The translations under genes were made by a program, and so were the position numbers. From NCBI RefSeq assembly GCF_005280275.1, contig NZ_CP040021.1:1637001-1701000 (forward strand): a DNA stretch of 64,000 nucleotides, given 5' to 3'. The notes beneath the pieces are model-generated. The model did no database searches. It was not told where the DNA came from and saw only the letters and a program-made list of their open reading frames with translations. Shown piece after piece: positions 9,147 through 17,118 of the stretch. This DNA is from Salinivibrio kushneri (lineage in GTDB: Bacteria; Pseudomonadota; Gammaproteobacteria; Enterobacterales; Vibrionaceae). Every line of letters begins with the position of its first letter. The stretch's first letter is position 1.

Positions 9147-11105
9147 ATGAGCCGAAACCAAAAGTTTGATGACAGCATTCGTAATCCGTTCTTCAGTTTA
9201 GTGGGAAGACGCATTTTGCTGATCATGATTTTGCTCAGTGGCTTTTTCACCATTTTTACCACCTTGCTGCAAACTTATTGGGACTACGATGAGGCTTTTG
9301 ACCGAGTGGATAGCCGACACTATGAAATTGAGCACGTTCATGCCGAATTACTCGCCAGCTCGCTTTGGATTTATGACTTAACCAGTGTTCAAGAGCGCAT
9401 TGATGGGTTAATCAACCTACCACACATTGATTATCTGGCGCTGCGGTCGGAAAACTATCTTTTCGAGGCGGGGTCACCATTAGATGTGAGTAAAGTGATC
9501 AACGAGTATCCGCTGCAGTATGACGACCCAGATACAGGAAACACCCAGCGGATTGGCACCATCTATGTCGAGTCCAACACCAATGCCATCTATAACGATC
9601 TGTTGCAACGCTTTTTTATCACACTGCTATTGAACGCGATAAAAACACTTATGGTGTGTTACCTCATTTTATTGGTGTTCCACCATACTGTCAGTCAACG
9701 CGTGTTTAAAGTGGCGCAGTTTTTACGTCAGTACAATCCACTTGACCCTAAAGAAGAGACGCTGACCCTCCCCCGTAAGCGCTATATCATGGAAAAAGAA
9801 GACGAACTCGACTGGCTGGCGGCCGAAACCAATAAAATCACCCAAAATATGTCAACGCTCTACCGCAATATTATGCTCGAGCGCGAGCGCTTAGCAGACT
9901 TTACCCATGTTTCTTCAGATTGGCTGTGGGAAACCGACGCCGACCTCAAGTTGACCTTTTGCTCTGAGCCGATGCGATTGGCGTTTGATCTTAATCCCAA
10001 ACAATATCCGCACCTTGACAAGTTACTTTCTACTGTCGGTTGTCATCAATTTATAGCCAATCTTCACCGACAACAGGACTTTTCGATGTGTGAGGAGATC
10101 GTACCCGTTGAGGGTGAAAGCCGTTATTTTGTCTTTCAAGCGCTTGCCCATCACGGTATTGATGGCTTTCGCGGGTTTAGAGGCACGGGCATCGATATCA
10201 CCGCGCTCAAAACGGCCCAGTTTGAACTGGAAACATTGAACCATAACTTGGAAGAAACCGTTGATGAGCGAACCCGTGAACTTCAAGAGAGTATGGAACA
10301 CTTAAAAGCGGCGCAAGAACAACTGGTCGAGTCGGAAAAGCTTGCGGCACTCGGGAGCTTAGTGGCAGGGGTGGCGCATGAAGTCAACACACCTTTAGGC
10401 ATTGCGGTCACCGCCTCGTCAGTGATTAAAGATATCACCCACACGCTCAACCAGGCCTTTGAGGAACAAACGTTAACCAGCACACAGTTTGCTTCTTTGA
10501 TCAAACAAGTGAACGACAGCGTAGTCATGCTGGAACATAACCTCAAGCGTGCGACCCATCTTATTCGTGACTTTAAACAAACCGCCGTCGATCAAGTGTC
10601 AGAAACGCTCACCGAATTTGATGTCAAACAAACACTAGACGCACTGGTTGCGAGCTTACATCCAGAAACCCGTAAAATTCCGGTGGCTCCCGAGGTCAGC
10701 GGAGAGCGTGGCATACTCATGTATAGCTTACCCGGCGTCGTTACCCAAGTGATCTCTAACCTCGTCATGAATAGCATCAACCATGCCTTTGACGAGACGG
10801 ATAACCCGACAATCACGATCGAATTTGAAAGGCAAGAAGACCACCTCTACCTTTGCTATCAAGACAATGGCTGCGGTATCGAGCCATCCCTTCACCACCG
10901 AATTTTTGAACCCTTTTATACCAGTAAACGGGGACGTGGTGGCTCAGGGCTCGGCCTCAATTTGGTCTTTAATCTCGTCAAGCAAAAGCTAGGCGGCGAA
11001 CTGCAATTTGAATCAGCGCCCGGGCAAGGCGTCAAGTTTATGTTTTTGATCCCATTAAGTTTATCCAGCGAAGCAACACAGTACGCCAGTGAGAGTAAAG
11101 ATTAA
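9147..11105 (+). CDS. Sensor histidine kinase (first of a tandem pair)
   Basis: This 652-residue membrane kinase has transmembrane helices at about 22-43 and 152-180 enclosing a periplasmic sensor of about 110 residues (DEAFDRVDSRHYEIEHVH). A HAMP-like linker, a PAS-like region (SSDWLWETDADLKLTFCSEP), and a coiled coil follow. Then come the H-box (GVAHEVNTPLG, His 411) and the ATPase domain with N-box NLVMNSINHAF, DNGCGIEP and GRGGSGLGLNLVF. The next gene is a same-length paralogue with His at the same residue, so the pair arose by duplication. There is no strong ribosome site before ATG 9147. The cognate regulator is most likely the receiver-HD-GYP protein upstream. Confidence 0.9.
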   Translation: MSRNQKFDDSIRNPFFSLVGRRILLIMILLSGFFTIFTTLLQTYWDYDEAFDRVDSRHYEIEHVHAELLASSLWIYDLTSVQERIDGLINLPHIDYLALRSENYLFEAGSPLDVSKVINEYPLQYDDPDTGNTQRIGTIYVESNTNAIYNDLLQRFFITLLLNAIKTLMVCYLILLVFHHTVSQRVFKVAQFLRQYNPLDPKEETLTLPRKRYIMEKEDELDWLAAETNKITQNMSTLYRNIMLERERLADFTHVSSDWLWETDADLKLTFCSEPMRLAFDLNPKQYPHLDKLLSTVGCHQFIANLHRQQDFSMCEEIVPVEGESRYFVFQALAHHGIDGFRGFRGTGIDITALKTAQFELETLNHNLEETVDERTRELQESMEHLKAAQEQLVESEKLAALGSLVAGVAHEVNTPLGIAVTASSVIKDITHTLNQAFEEQTLTSTQFASLIKQVNDSVVMLEHNLKRATHLIRDFKQTAVDQVSETLTEFDVKQTLDALVASLHPETRKIPVAPEVSGERGILMYSLPGVVTQVISNLVMNSINHAFDETDNPTITIEFERQEDHLYLCYQDNGCGIEPSLHHRIFEPFYTSKRGRGGSGLGLNLVFNLVKQKLGGELQFESAPGQGVKFMFLIPLSLSSEATQYASESKD

Positions 11106-11120
11106 GGTAATGGATATCGA

Positions 11121-13079
11121 ATGGAAAAACTAGAAAGGTTTGAACAGGGGCTCAAGCACCCGCTTTTCAGTATTGTTGGCCGCCGAATCATTCTGCTGAT
11201 GGTCTTACTCAGCAGTTTTTTTACCATATTGACCACGCTACTGCAGCTATCATGGGATTATGAGGAAGCTTTTGACCATGTTGACCGCCGCCATGCGGAA
11301 ATTCAAAATGTCCATGCCGACTTAATCGCATCGTCTTTGTGGGTGTTCGACCTTGTTAGCGCACAAAATCGACTCAATGGCCTCGTCAATCTCCCCTATA
11401 TCGATTACCTCTCGATTGAATTTGACGGTGTCGTGCTCGATGCGGGTAAGCCACTCACCACCACCAGCGTGGACAGTCAAGCGGAACTCAGTTATTTCCA
11501 TCCCGACACTGATCGCCGGATTCATCTCGGCACCCTACGCGTAAAATCTGACGCGCAAAAAATCTATGATCTCTTACTGCAACAGTTTGTTGTCACCCTC
11601 CTACTCAACGGGGTCAAAACCCTGATTGTTTGCTCGCTGATTTTATGGGTTTTCCATCAAAGCGTCAGCCAACGCGTGTTTGCGATTGCCAAACACTTGT
11701 CTCATTTTGACCCTGTGGAGCCCATCCACGAGCCATTGCAGTTGACACATCGAAAGTTGATTATGGAAAAAAGCGATGAACTCGACTGGCTGGCGGACGA
11801 AACCAATAAAATCACTTTACGCATGACCAACCTCTATAAGAATATCGCGTTAGAACAGGCGCGATTGTCGGATTTCACTAACGCCGCTTCAGATTGGTTG
11901 TGGGAAACCGATGCCACGCAGCGACTGACATTTTGCTCTGAAGCGATGCAAGTCGCGCTCGCGATCTCGGTCGAAAACCACCCTAAGGTAAAGTCAGTTC
12001 CCGTACTGAGCCACTGCACATCACTGATACACTGTTTGGACACATGCGATGATTTCACCATGTGCGAAGAAAAAATCACCTTGGGAAAACACACCTACTA
12101 TTTTGTGTTCCAAGGGATAGCTCATTTCACCGGTCAAGGCTTCACGGGTTTTCGCGGCACCGCGATTGATATCACTGAGCTTAAAACGACCCAGTTGGAA
12201 CTCGAACAACTGAATCAGAGTTTAGAAGCGACCGTTGACGCACGAACCCAGGATCTCGCGCAGAGTATGGAGAACCTTAAAGCTGCGCAAACTCAACTGG
12301 TAGAATCCGAAAAACTCGCCGCGCTGGGGAGCTTAGTCGCCGGCGTCGCGCACGAAGTAAACACCCCCCTGGGGATCGCGGTGACGGCTAATTCAGTGAT
12401 CAAAGACGCGGTTTCCACACTAAACAGCGCATTCGAGCAAAAAACCTTGACCAGTGAGCAGTATTCGGCCGTGATGAAGCAGGTCACGGATGGCACGAAT
12501 ATGCTGGAAACCAACCTCAATCGTGCGGCACGATTAGTGCGTGATTTCAAGCAAACAGCGGTCGACCAAGTGTCTGAAAGTCGAAGTCAGTTCCGTCCCG
12601 TGCAAACGCTTGAAGCATTAATGGGGAGCTTGCGCCCCGAAACGAAAAAAGTGCCGGTGGCACCGATTATCGAAGGTGACCCTCATCTTGCCATGAGTAG
12701 CCTGCCTGGGGTGCTGACCCAAGTTATCTCCAACTTAGTGATGAACAGTGTCCGCCATGCCTTTGAAGGTATTCCCGAGCCGGACATAAAGATTCATATC
12801 GCCGATAAAGGCGAGACCGTAGAAATCCGCTATACCGATAATGGCGTCGGGGTTGCGCCCGAACTTCACCAACGTATTTTTGAGCCCTTCTATACCAGTT
12901 CACGCGGTAAAGGCGGTTCAGGGCTCGGCCTTAATCTCGTGTTCAATCTGGTACACCAAAAACTGCAGGGAAAACTTCATTTCGATTCTAATATCAATCA
13001 AGGGGTTACCGTGGTGCTCAGCCTGCCTAAGTTTTTGACAGAAACATCCGCGCCGCAAACTGAAAGTTCTACCGGGTAG
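11121..13079 (+). CDS. Sensor histidine kinase (second of a tandem pair)
   Basis: Also 652 residues, this is collinear with the preceding kinase: same membrane topology, WDYEEAFDHVDRRHAEIQNVHADL in the sensor start, SDWLWETDA in the PAS-like region, H-box GVAHEVNTPLG at His 411, and ATPase motifs NLVMNSVRHAF and GKGGSGLGLNLVF. Cytoplasmic halves are near identical in key blocks, while the periplasmic sensor has diverged most (YIDYLSIEFDGVVLDAGK versus YLALRSENYLFEAGS). That suggests two related signals feeding one output. It starts 15 bp after the first kinase, so the two are one operon. Confidence 0.9.
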   Translation: MEKLERFEQGLKHPLFSIVGRRIILLMVLLSSFFTILTTLLQLSWDYEEAFDHVDRRHAEIQNVHADLIASSLWVFDLVSAQNRLNGLVNLPYIDYLSIEFDGVVLDAGKPLTTTSVDSQAELSYFHPDTDRRIHLGTLRVKSDAQKIYDLLLQQFVVTLLLNGVKTLIVCSLILWVFHQSVSQRVFAIAKHLSHFDPVEPIHEPLQLTHRKLIMEKSDELDWLADETNKITLRMTNLYKNIALEQARLSDFTNAASDWLWETDATQRLTFCSEAMQVALAISVENHPKVKSVPVLSHCTSLIHCLDTCDDFTMCEEKITLGKHTYYFVFQGIAHFTGQGFTGFRGTAIDITELKTTQLELEQLNQSLEATVDARTQDLAQSMENLKAAQTQLVESEKLAALGSLVAGVAHEVNTPLGIAVTANSVIKDAVSTLNSAFEQKTLTSEQYSAVMKQVTDGTNMLETNLNRAARLVRDFKQTAVDQVSESRSQFRPVQTLEALMGSLRPETKKVPVAPIIEGDPHLAMSSLPGVLTQVISNLVMNSVRHAFEGIPEPDIKIHIADKGETVEIRYTDNGVGVAPELHQRIFEPFYTSSRGKGGSGLGLNLVFNLVHQKLQGKLHFDSNINQGVTVVLSLPKFLTETSAPQTESSTG

Positions 13080-13120
13080 TCCCTGTCTACTCATAAAGGC
13101 GCACAACAAAGGATATAACG

Positions 13121-14035
13121 ATGCAATGGTTAACAAAGTGGTTTCGTTCCGATGTGGATAGTGTTCAAACACAGCGCTTGTTTCAAAGCCTATTAACACT
13201 GGCGTGGACCGTTGAGGCAAAAGACCCCTACACAGGCGGCCACCTTTGGCGGGTATCTCAGTTTGCATCAGCGGTCGCAAAAGCAGAACGGTGGTCGAAA
13301 GAAGAGCAGGCCATCGCGACCCTAGGTGGCTTTTTGCACGACTTAGGCAAAATCAGTGTGCCTGATGCCATCTTAAAGAAAACAGATAAGCTGACCGATG
13401 ACGAATTTGCCATCATCCAGAGTCACCCCAATGAGGGGATGTATATCTTGGAAGGCCATCCATTAGGGCCCATTGTGCGCAACGCCGTCGGGTTACACCA
13501 CGAACGGGTCGATGGCCGAGGATACCCCAACAAATTATCCGGTGATGCCATTCCTGCAGAGGCCAAGCTTATCGCGATTTGTGATGCCTTTGATGCCATG
13601 ACCAGCCACCGTCCGTATCGACAAGCCATGCCCAAACAAAAAGCGATTGACATTGTCGAAGAGAATCTTGGCAGCCAGTTTGATACATCAGTCGGGCAAC
13701 GGTTTGTCAACCTCGCCAAAGCGGGCGAATTTGACGCCATCATTGCGCATACCGATGAAGGGATCCCCCTGCATCACTGCCCGACATGCGGCCCGACGAT
13801 CACTCGTTATCGTGATGATGCGCCAGGGCAACTTCTTCATTGCCCACTTTGCTTACAGCAAGCAAAACTGGTCATCACAGACAACACATACGACTTAGAA
13901 CCCACTGGTGTCCAGATTCCCGCCTCACAACAACGACGAAGACCTGATACAGGCCTGATTAAACGCGTTATCCAACAGACAATTTCCACCCTCCCCACGC
14001 AGGCACTGCTTGAACGTGCTGAGGGTGGACGTTAA
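13121..14035 (+). CDS. HD-GYP domain protein with C-terminal zinc ribbon
   Basis: The protein has 304 residues. The HD-GYP domain fills residues 20-200: GGHLWRVSQFA, LHDLGKISVPD, HHERVDGRGYPNKLSG, ICDAFDAMTSHRPYR. All metal ligands and the GYP loop are present, so it should hydrolyse c-di-GMP. After it, CPTC (about residue 222) and CPLC (about 247) form a zinc ribbon, then a basic tail. There is no receiver domain, so control may come through the ribbon or a partner. AAGGATATAACG precedes ATG 13121. It is the fourth gene of the signalling cluster and is contiguous with the small gene that follows. Confidence 0.9.
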   Translation: MQWLTKWFRSDVDSVQTQRLFQSLLTLAWTVEAKDPYTGGHLWRVSQFASAVAKAERWSKEEQAIATLGGFLHDLGKISVPDAILKKTDKLTDDEFAIIQSHPNEGMYILEGHPLGPIVRNAVGLHHERVDGRGYPNKLSGDAIPAEAKLIAICDAFDAMTSHRPYRQAMPKQKAIDIVEENLGSQFDTSVGQRFVNLAKAGEFDAIIAHTDEGIPLHHCPTCGPTITRYRDDAPGQLLHCPLCLQQAKLVITDNTYDLEPTGVQIPASQQRRRPDTGLIKRVIQQTISTLPTQALLERAEGGR

Positions 14036-14254
14036 ATGAAACAACTCTTTAGGACGTTAATTCAACCCAGCGTAGCGCTCAATGCACTCAAAATCGCATT
14101 GGTAGTCGGCACTGTACTCAATGTGATTAATCAGGGGGAGGCTATTTGGGGCGAGGCAGACTTACGTATAGGTCACGCACTACTCAACTATCTAGTGCCT
14201 TATTGCGTTGCCAGCTATAGTGCGGCTAAACACCAGCTAGATAAACAAAAATAA
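14036..14254 (+). CDS. Small two-helix membrane protein, NrtS-like (nitrate/nitrite transport)
   Basis: The protein has 72 residues with two hydrophobic helices (VALNALKIALVVGTVLNVIN and LLNYLVPYCVASYSA). The pattern NQGEAIWG between helices and LNYLVPY in the second resembles the NrtS family of very short nitrate/nitrite transporters; the assignment rests on this resemblance only. The ATG follows immediately after the stop of the HD-GYP gene (TAAATG), implying translational coupling and a link between this membrane protein and the signalling cluster. Confidence 0.55.
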   Translation: MKQLFRTLIQPSVALNALKIALVVGTVLNVINQGEAIWGEADLRIGHALLNYLVPYCVASYSAAKHQLDKQK

Positions 14255-14256
14255 TA

Positions 14257-14281
14257 AAGAGCCAGCACGAGACTGGCTCTT
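14257..14281 (-). terminator. Stem-loop between convergent genes
   Basis: A 9-bp stem, AAGAGCCAG/CTGGCTCTT, has a 7-base loop. On the minus strand it is followed by TTATTATTTTT, making it a good terminator for betA. On the plus strand the U-tract is missing, but it may still stop the signalling operon. Confidence 0.75.
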
Positions 14282-14304
14282 GTCGTTAACGCGTACACGG
14301 GGAA

Positions 14305-15996
14305 TTAGGCCAGCGCCACGTCCTCTTCCGGTACCGGCGCATGGTCTGGAAGGTAGCGGTAGTATTCCGCATCTTTCGCCGGCGAAAGGGTATGCCCCAT
14401 GATCATATCAGCCGCTTTCTCTGCCACCATAATGGTCGGTGCGTACAAGTTGCCATTGGTGATTGCAGGGAACACGGAGGCATCCACCACACGCAAGTTA
14501 TTCACGCCATGGACGTTCAGCGATTCATCCACCACGGCCATCTCGTCACTCGCCAAGCCCATTTTACAGGTACAGCTTGGGTGGTAAGCACTTTCCCCTT
14601 CTCGAGCCACAAAATCGAGGATTTCCTGATCCGTCTGTGCCTCGCTGCCCGGCGAAAGCTCTTTACCCCGCAGATGATCAAAGGCCGGCTGGGCAATGAT
14701 ATCGCGAGAGACACGGATCGCTTCAACCCACTCTTTACGCTCTTGTGGCGTAGAGAGATAGTTAAAGAAGATTTCTGGCTTCTCATCTGGGTTGGTGCTA
14801 CGAATTTTCACGTGGCCACGCACATCGGTATTCATAGGCCCCACATGCAATTGGAAACCATGTCCTTTGTTCGGTGCCGAGCCATCATAACGGATCGCCA
14901 GTGGCAAAAAGTGGAACTGCAGGTTCGGATACGCCACCTCATCATTACCACGTACAAAACCACCCGCTTCAAAATGATTGGTGGCGGCGGCCCCTTTACG
15001 ACGGAACAGCCAATCAAAACCAATTTTCGGTTGATTGTGGAACTTAAGCGCGGGATACATGCTAACCGGCTCTTTACATTCATACTGCACGTAAAGCTCC
15101 AGGTGATCTTGCAAGTTTTCCCCCACCCCAGGCAGGTGATGAACAGGCTTGATCCCTAAATTTTTCAACATGGTTTCGTCACCTACACCAGAAAGTTGCA
15201 GTAGTTTGGGCGAGTTAATCGCGCCACCACAGCTGATGACTTCTGCGCCATAGGCGGTTTTCTTCCGTCCCCACTTGCGGTATTCCACACCAATCGCCGT
15301 TTTGCCCTCAAACAAAACCTTATCAGTGGTCGCGCCGGTGATCACTGTCAGGTTCTTACGGTTCATCACTGGGTGTAAGTACGCCCGCGCCGCACTATGA
15401 CGACGACCTTGGTAGATATTTTGGTCGAAAATACCAAAGCCTTCTTGCTGATAACCATTCACGTCATCGGTCAATGGATAACCCGCTTGTTGCGTCGCGT
15501 CAAAGAACGCACTAAATAGAGGGTTATCACATTGTGCAGTTTCAATTGCCAGCGGCCCATTGTTGCCATGATAGTCATCTTGGCCTTTTAATCGCGTTTC
15601 ACACTTGCGGAAATACGGCAGGCAATGGGCATAATCCCATTTTTTTAACCCGTGCTCGTTGGCCCATTTTTCATAGTCCAACGCGTTGCCGCGGATATAA
15701 ATCATGCCGTTGATGCTACTGCTGCCCCCAAGCACTTTACCACGCGGTTGCGCGATACGGCGGTTATGCATATTCGGCTCAGGCTCGGATTCATACAACC
15801 AGTTATAGGTGCTGTCTGTGAGCAAATAAGTTAATGCGGCAGGCATGTGGATCCGAAAGTCCAGCCGATAATCTGGTCGTCCTGCCTCGAGTAGCAATAC
15901 CTTGTTATCTGGGTTAGCACTTAAACGGTTCGCCAGAACACAGCCTGCCGAGCCCGCGCCGACAATGATATAGTCGTAATTTTGTTGCTGTCCCAT
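14305..15996 (-). CDS. betA: Choline dehydrogenase
   Basis: The 563-residue GMC-family FAD oxidoreductase is close to E. coli BetA (556 residues): N-terminal dinucleotide motif YDYIIVGAGSAG, RGKVLGGSSSINGMIYIRGN, GVGENLQDHLE.YVQYECKEPVS, and C-terminal HPSCTCKMG with DASVFP. It oxidises choline to betaine aldehyde at the inner membrane, the first step of glycine betaine synthesis. The start is ATG 15996, preceded by GGAGG at 16001-16005; the frame is open further upstream but without support. The usual partners betI and betB are absent; instead a GntR/FadR-type regulator gene lies upstream on the same strand. A terminator follows. Confidence 0.93.
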   Translation of the reverse strand: MGQQQNYDYIIVGAGSAGCVLANRLSANPDNKVLLLEAGRPDYRLDFRIHMPAALTYLLTDSTYNWLYESEPEPNMHNRRIAQPRGKVLGGSSSINGMIYIRGNALDYEKWANEHGLKKWDYAHCLPYFRKCETRLKGQDDYHGNNGPLAIETAQCDNPLFSAFFDATQQAGYPLTDDVNGYQQEGFGIFDQNIYQGRRHSAARAYLHPVMNRKNLTVITGATTDKVLFEGKTAIGVEYRKWGRKKTAYGAEVISCGGAINSPKLLQLSGVGDETMLKNLGIKPVHHLPGVGENLQDHLELYVQYECKEPVSMYPALKFHNQPKIGFDWLFRRKGAAATNHFEAGGFVRGNDEVAYPNLQFHFLPLAIRYDGSAPNKGHGFQLHVGPMNTDVRGHVKIRSTNPDEKPEIFFNYLSTPQERKEWVEAIRVSRDIIAQPAFDHLRGKELSPGSEAQTDQEILDFVAREGESAYHPSCTCKMGLASDEMAVVDESLNVHGVNNLRVVDASVFPAITNGNLYAPTIMVAEKAADMIMGHTLSPAKDAEYYRYLPDHAPVPEEDVALA

Positions 15997-16105
15997 AAAA
16001 CCTCCAAATTTTGTCCTTCCCGTGTGCAGGGCGTCAGCCCGGAACAGTCGCAACACAGGTAATGGGTATGATTGTGTAGAGGTTTCCTTTTTGAAATTTT
16101 TATAA

Positions 16106-16840
16106 TTAGCTTGATGCTTGTGCATCAATGCATTGTTGTAGCAACCGGTAGTGGTGGCTAATCGTTGCTTGCGCCTTAAACGGCTCGGCAGCGATAATGT
16201 GGTTAACGGTCTGTTGCCAGTTTTCCACGGTTTGGCGACGATAATCCGCCACCTGATAAAGGGCGTAATCGTGCGAACTAAACCCTTGCTGGATAGCATG
16301 CATCACCCATTCAAAAATCGGGTTGCCTGACATTGCAGCAATCAATAGGTTGAGTGCGCGATCCAGCTCGCCCAAGCGATCCAAATCCGGATTCTCTTCA
16401 GCGGCAAGAGCCGCAAGCTCTGTGACATATTCACCAAGCTGTTTTTTCTGCGACTCGGAACCACGACTAATGGCAAGTAACACCAGGCTTTGATCGACCG
16501 TTTCACGAAACTCTGCGACCTTATCCGCTTGTACATGGCTTTGTTTTAAAAACAGCGCCAATGATTCACTGATGTTATGCACATCAACCTGACGGACGAC
16601 CGCCCCACCTTTTTGCCCCTTACGGATTTCAATTAAGCCTTTTTGCTTGAGTGATTGAATGGCCTCGCGCACCACGCCACGCCCTGTTCCAAACTGTTGC
16701 TGAAGCTCTCGCTCACTGGGCAGTTTGTCGCCAGGTTTTACCGCCTCGGACAGAATCGCCGATTCGATTTGCAATGCCACATCTTCACTCGCTCGGCCCA
16801 TTTGCACCGGATGAAAAAGGCTACTGGTGGATGTCGTCAT
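16106..16840 (-). CDS. GntR/FadR-family transcriptional regulator
   Basis: The protein has 244 residues. The N-terminal winged helix carries GDKLPSERELQQQFGTGRGVVREAIQSL and GLIEIRKGQKGGAVV (residues 38-85), the GntR signature. The rest is an all-helical FCD-type ligand domain (EFRETVDQSLVLLAISRG, ending in NHIIAAEPFKAQATISHHYR). It very likely represses its own promoter through the TTTGGTAGTACCAAA palindrome 16 bp upstream of ATG 16840, and may control betA about 110 bp downstream. The effector is unknown; FCD members bind small carboxylates or acyl compounds. A decayed copy of the 5' end of this gene lies at 20594-20717. Confidence 0.9.
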   Translation of the reverse strand: MTTSTSSLFHPVQMGRASEDVALQIESAILSEAVKPGDKLPSERELQQQFGTGRGVVREAIQSLKQKGLIEIRKGQKGGAVVRQVDVHNISESLALFLKQSHVQADKVAEFRETVDQSLVLLAISRGSESQKKQLGEYVTELAALAAEENPDLDRLGELDRALNLLIAAMSGNPIFEWVMHAIQQGFSSHDYALYQVADYRRQTVENWQQTVNHIIAAEPFKAQATISHHYRLLQQCIDAQASS

Positions 16841-16855
16841 GGTTACCTCTCCGCA

Positions 16856-16870
16856 TTTGGTAGTACCAAA
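16856..16870. promoter_or_regulatory. Palindromic operator of the GntR-type regulator
   Basis: TTTGGTAGTACCAAA is a perfect palindrome of FadR-subfamily type (TTGGT-3-ACCAA). It lies just upstream of the regulator's ribosome site. A partial repeat, TTTGGTACGACCATT, sits at 16918-16932, and TTTGGTAAACCA at 17044-17055. The same 15-mer with one changed base recurs at 20641-20655 in the decayed copy. Confidence 0.7.
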
Positions 16871-16983
16871 CTAGCAATTTTTGCATTATGAAGTCAAATT
16901 TCGTCTTTAACCCTTCTTTTGGTACGACCATTATATACCATCGGTAAGACTAATATCTGATTGATATGATTGCTAAAAATAAA

Positions 16984-17014
16984 AATCCCACCCTGCATGC
17001 GCTAGAGCGGGATT
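16984..17014 (-). terminator. Possible terminator of the 17119-19425 chemoreceptor
   Basis: On the minus strand a 6-bp stem, AATCCC/GGGATT with a long loop, is followed by an A/T-rich run TTTATTTTTAG. It is weak as a stem but placed where a terminator is expected. Confidence 0.4.
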
Positions 17015-17118
17015 ATTTATTGCAAGCTTCAGGCGGGTTGGCTTTGGTAAACCAGCCTAACTGAGTAGGTGATAACGTCCCAATCCAAAGGGAGCCTGTT
17101 ACTTCGTCTATCTATCGC

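Noticed and set aside
14341-15159. 272-codon plus-strand ORF antisense to betA
   Set aside because: It is fully contained in the betA gene, has no ribosome site or recognisable domain, and its composition is that of a complementary-strand shadow.
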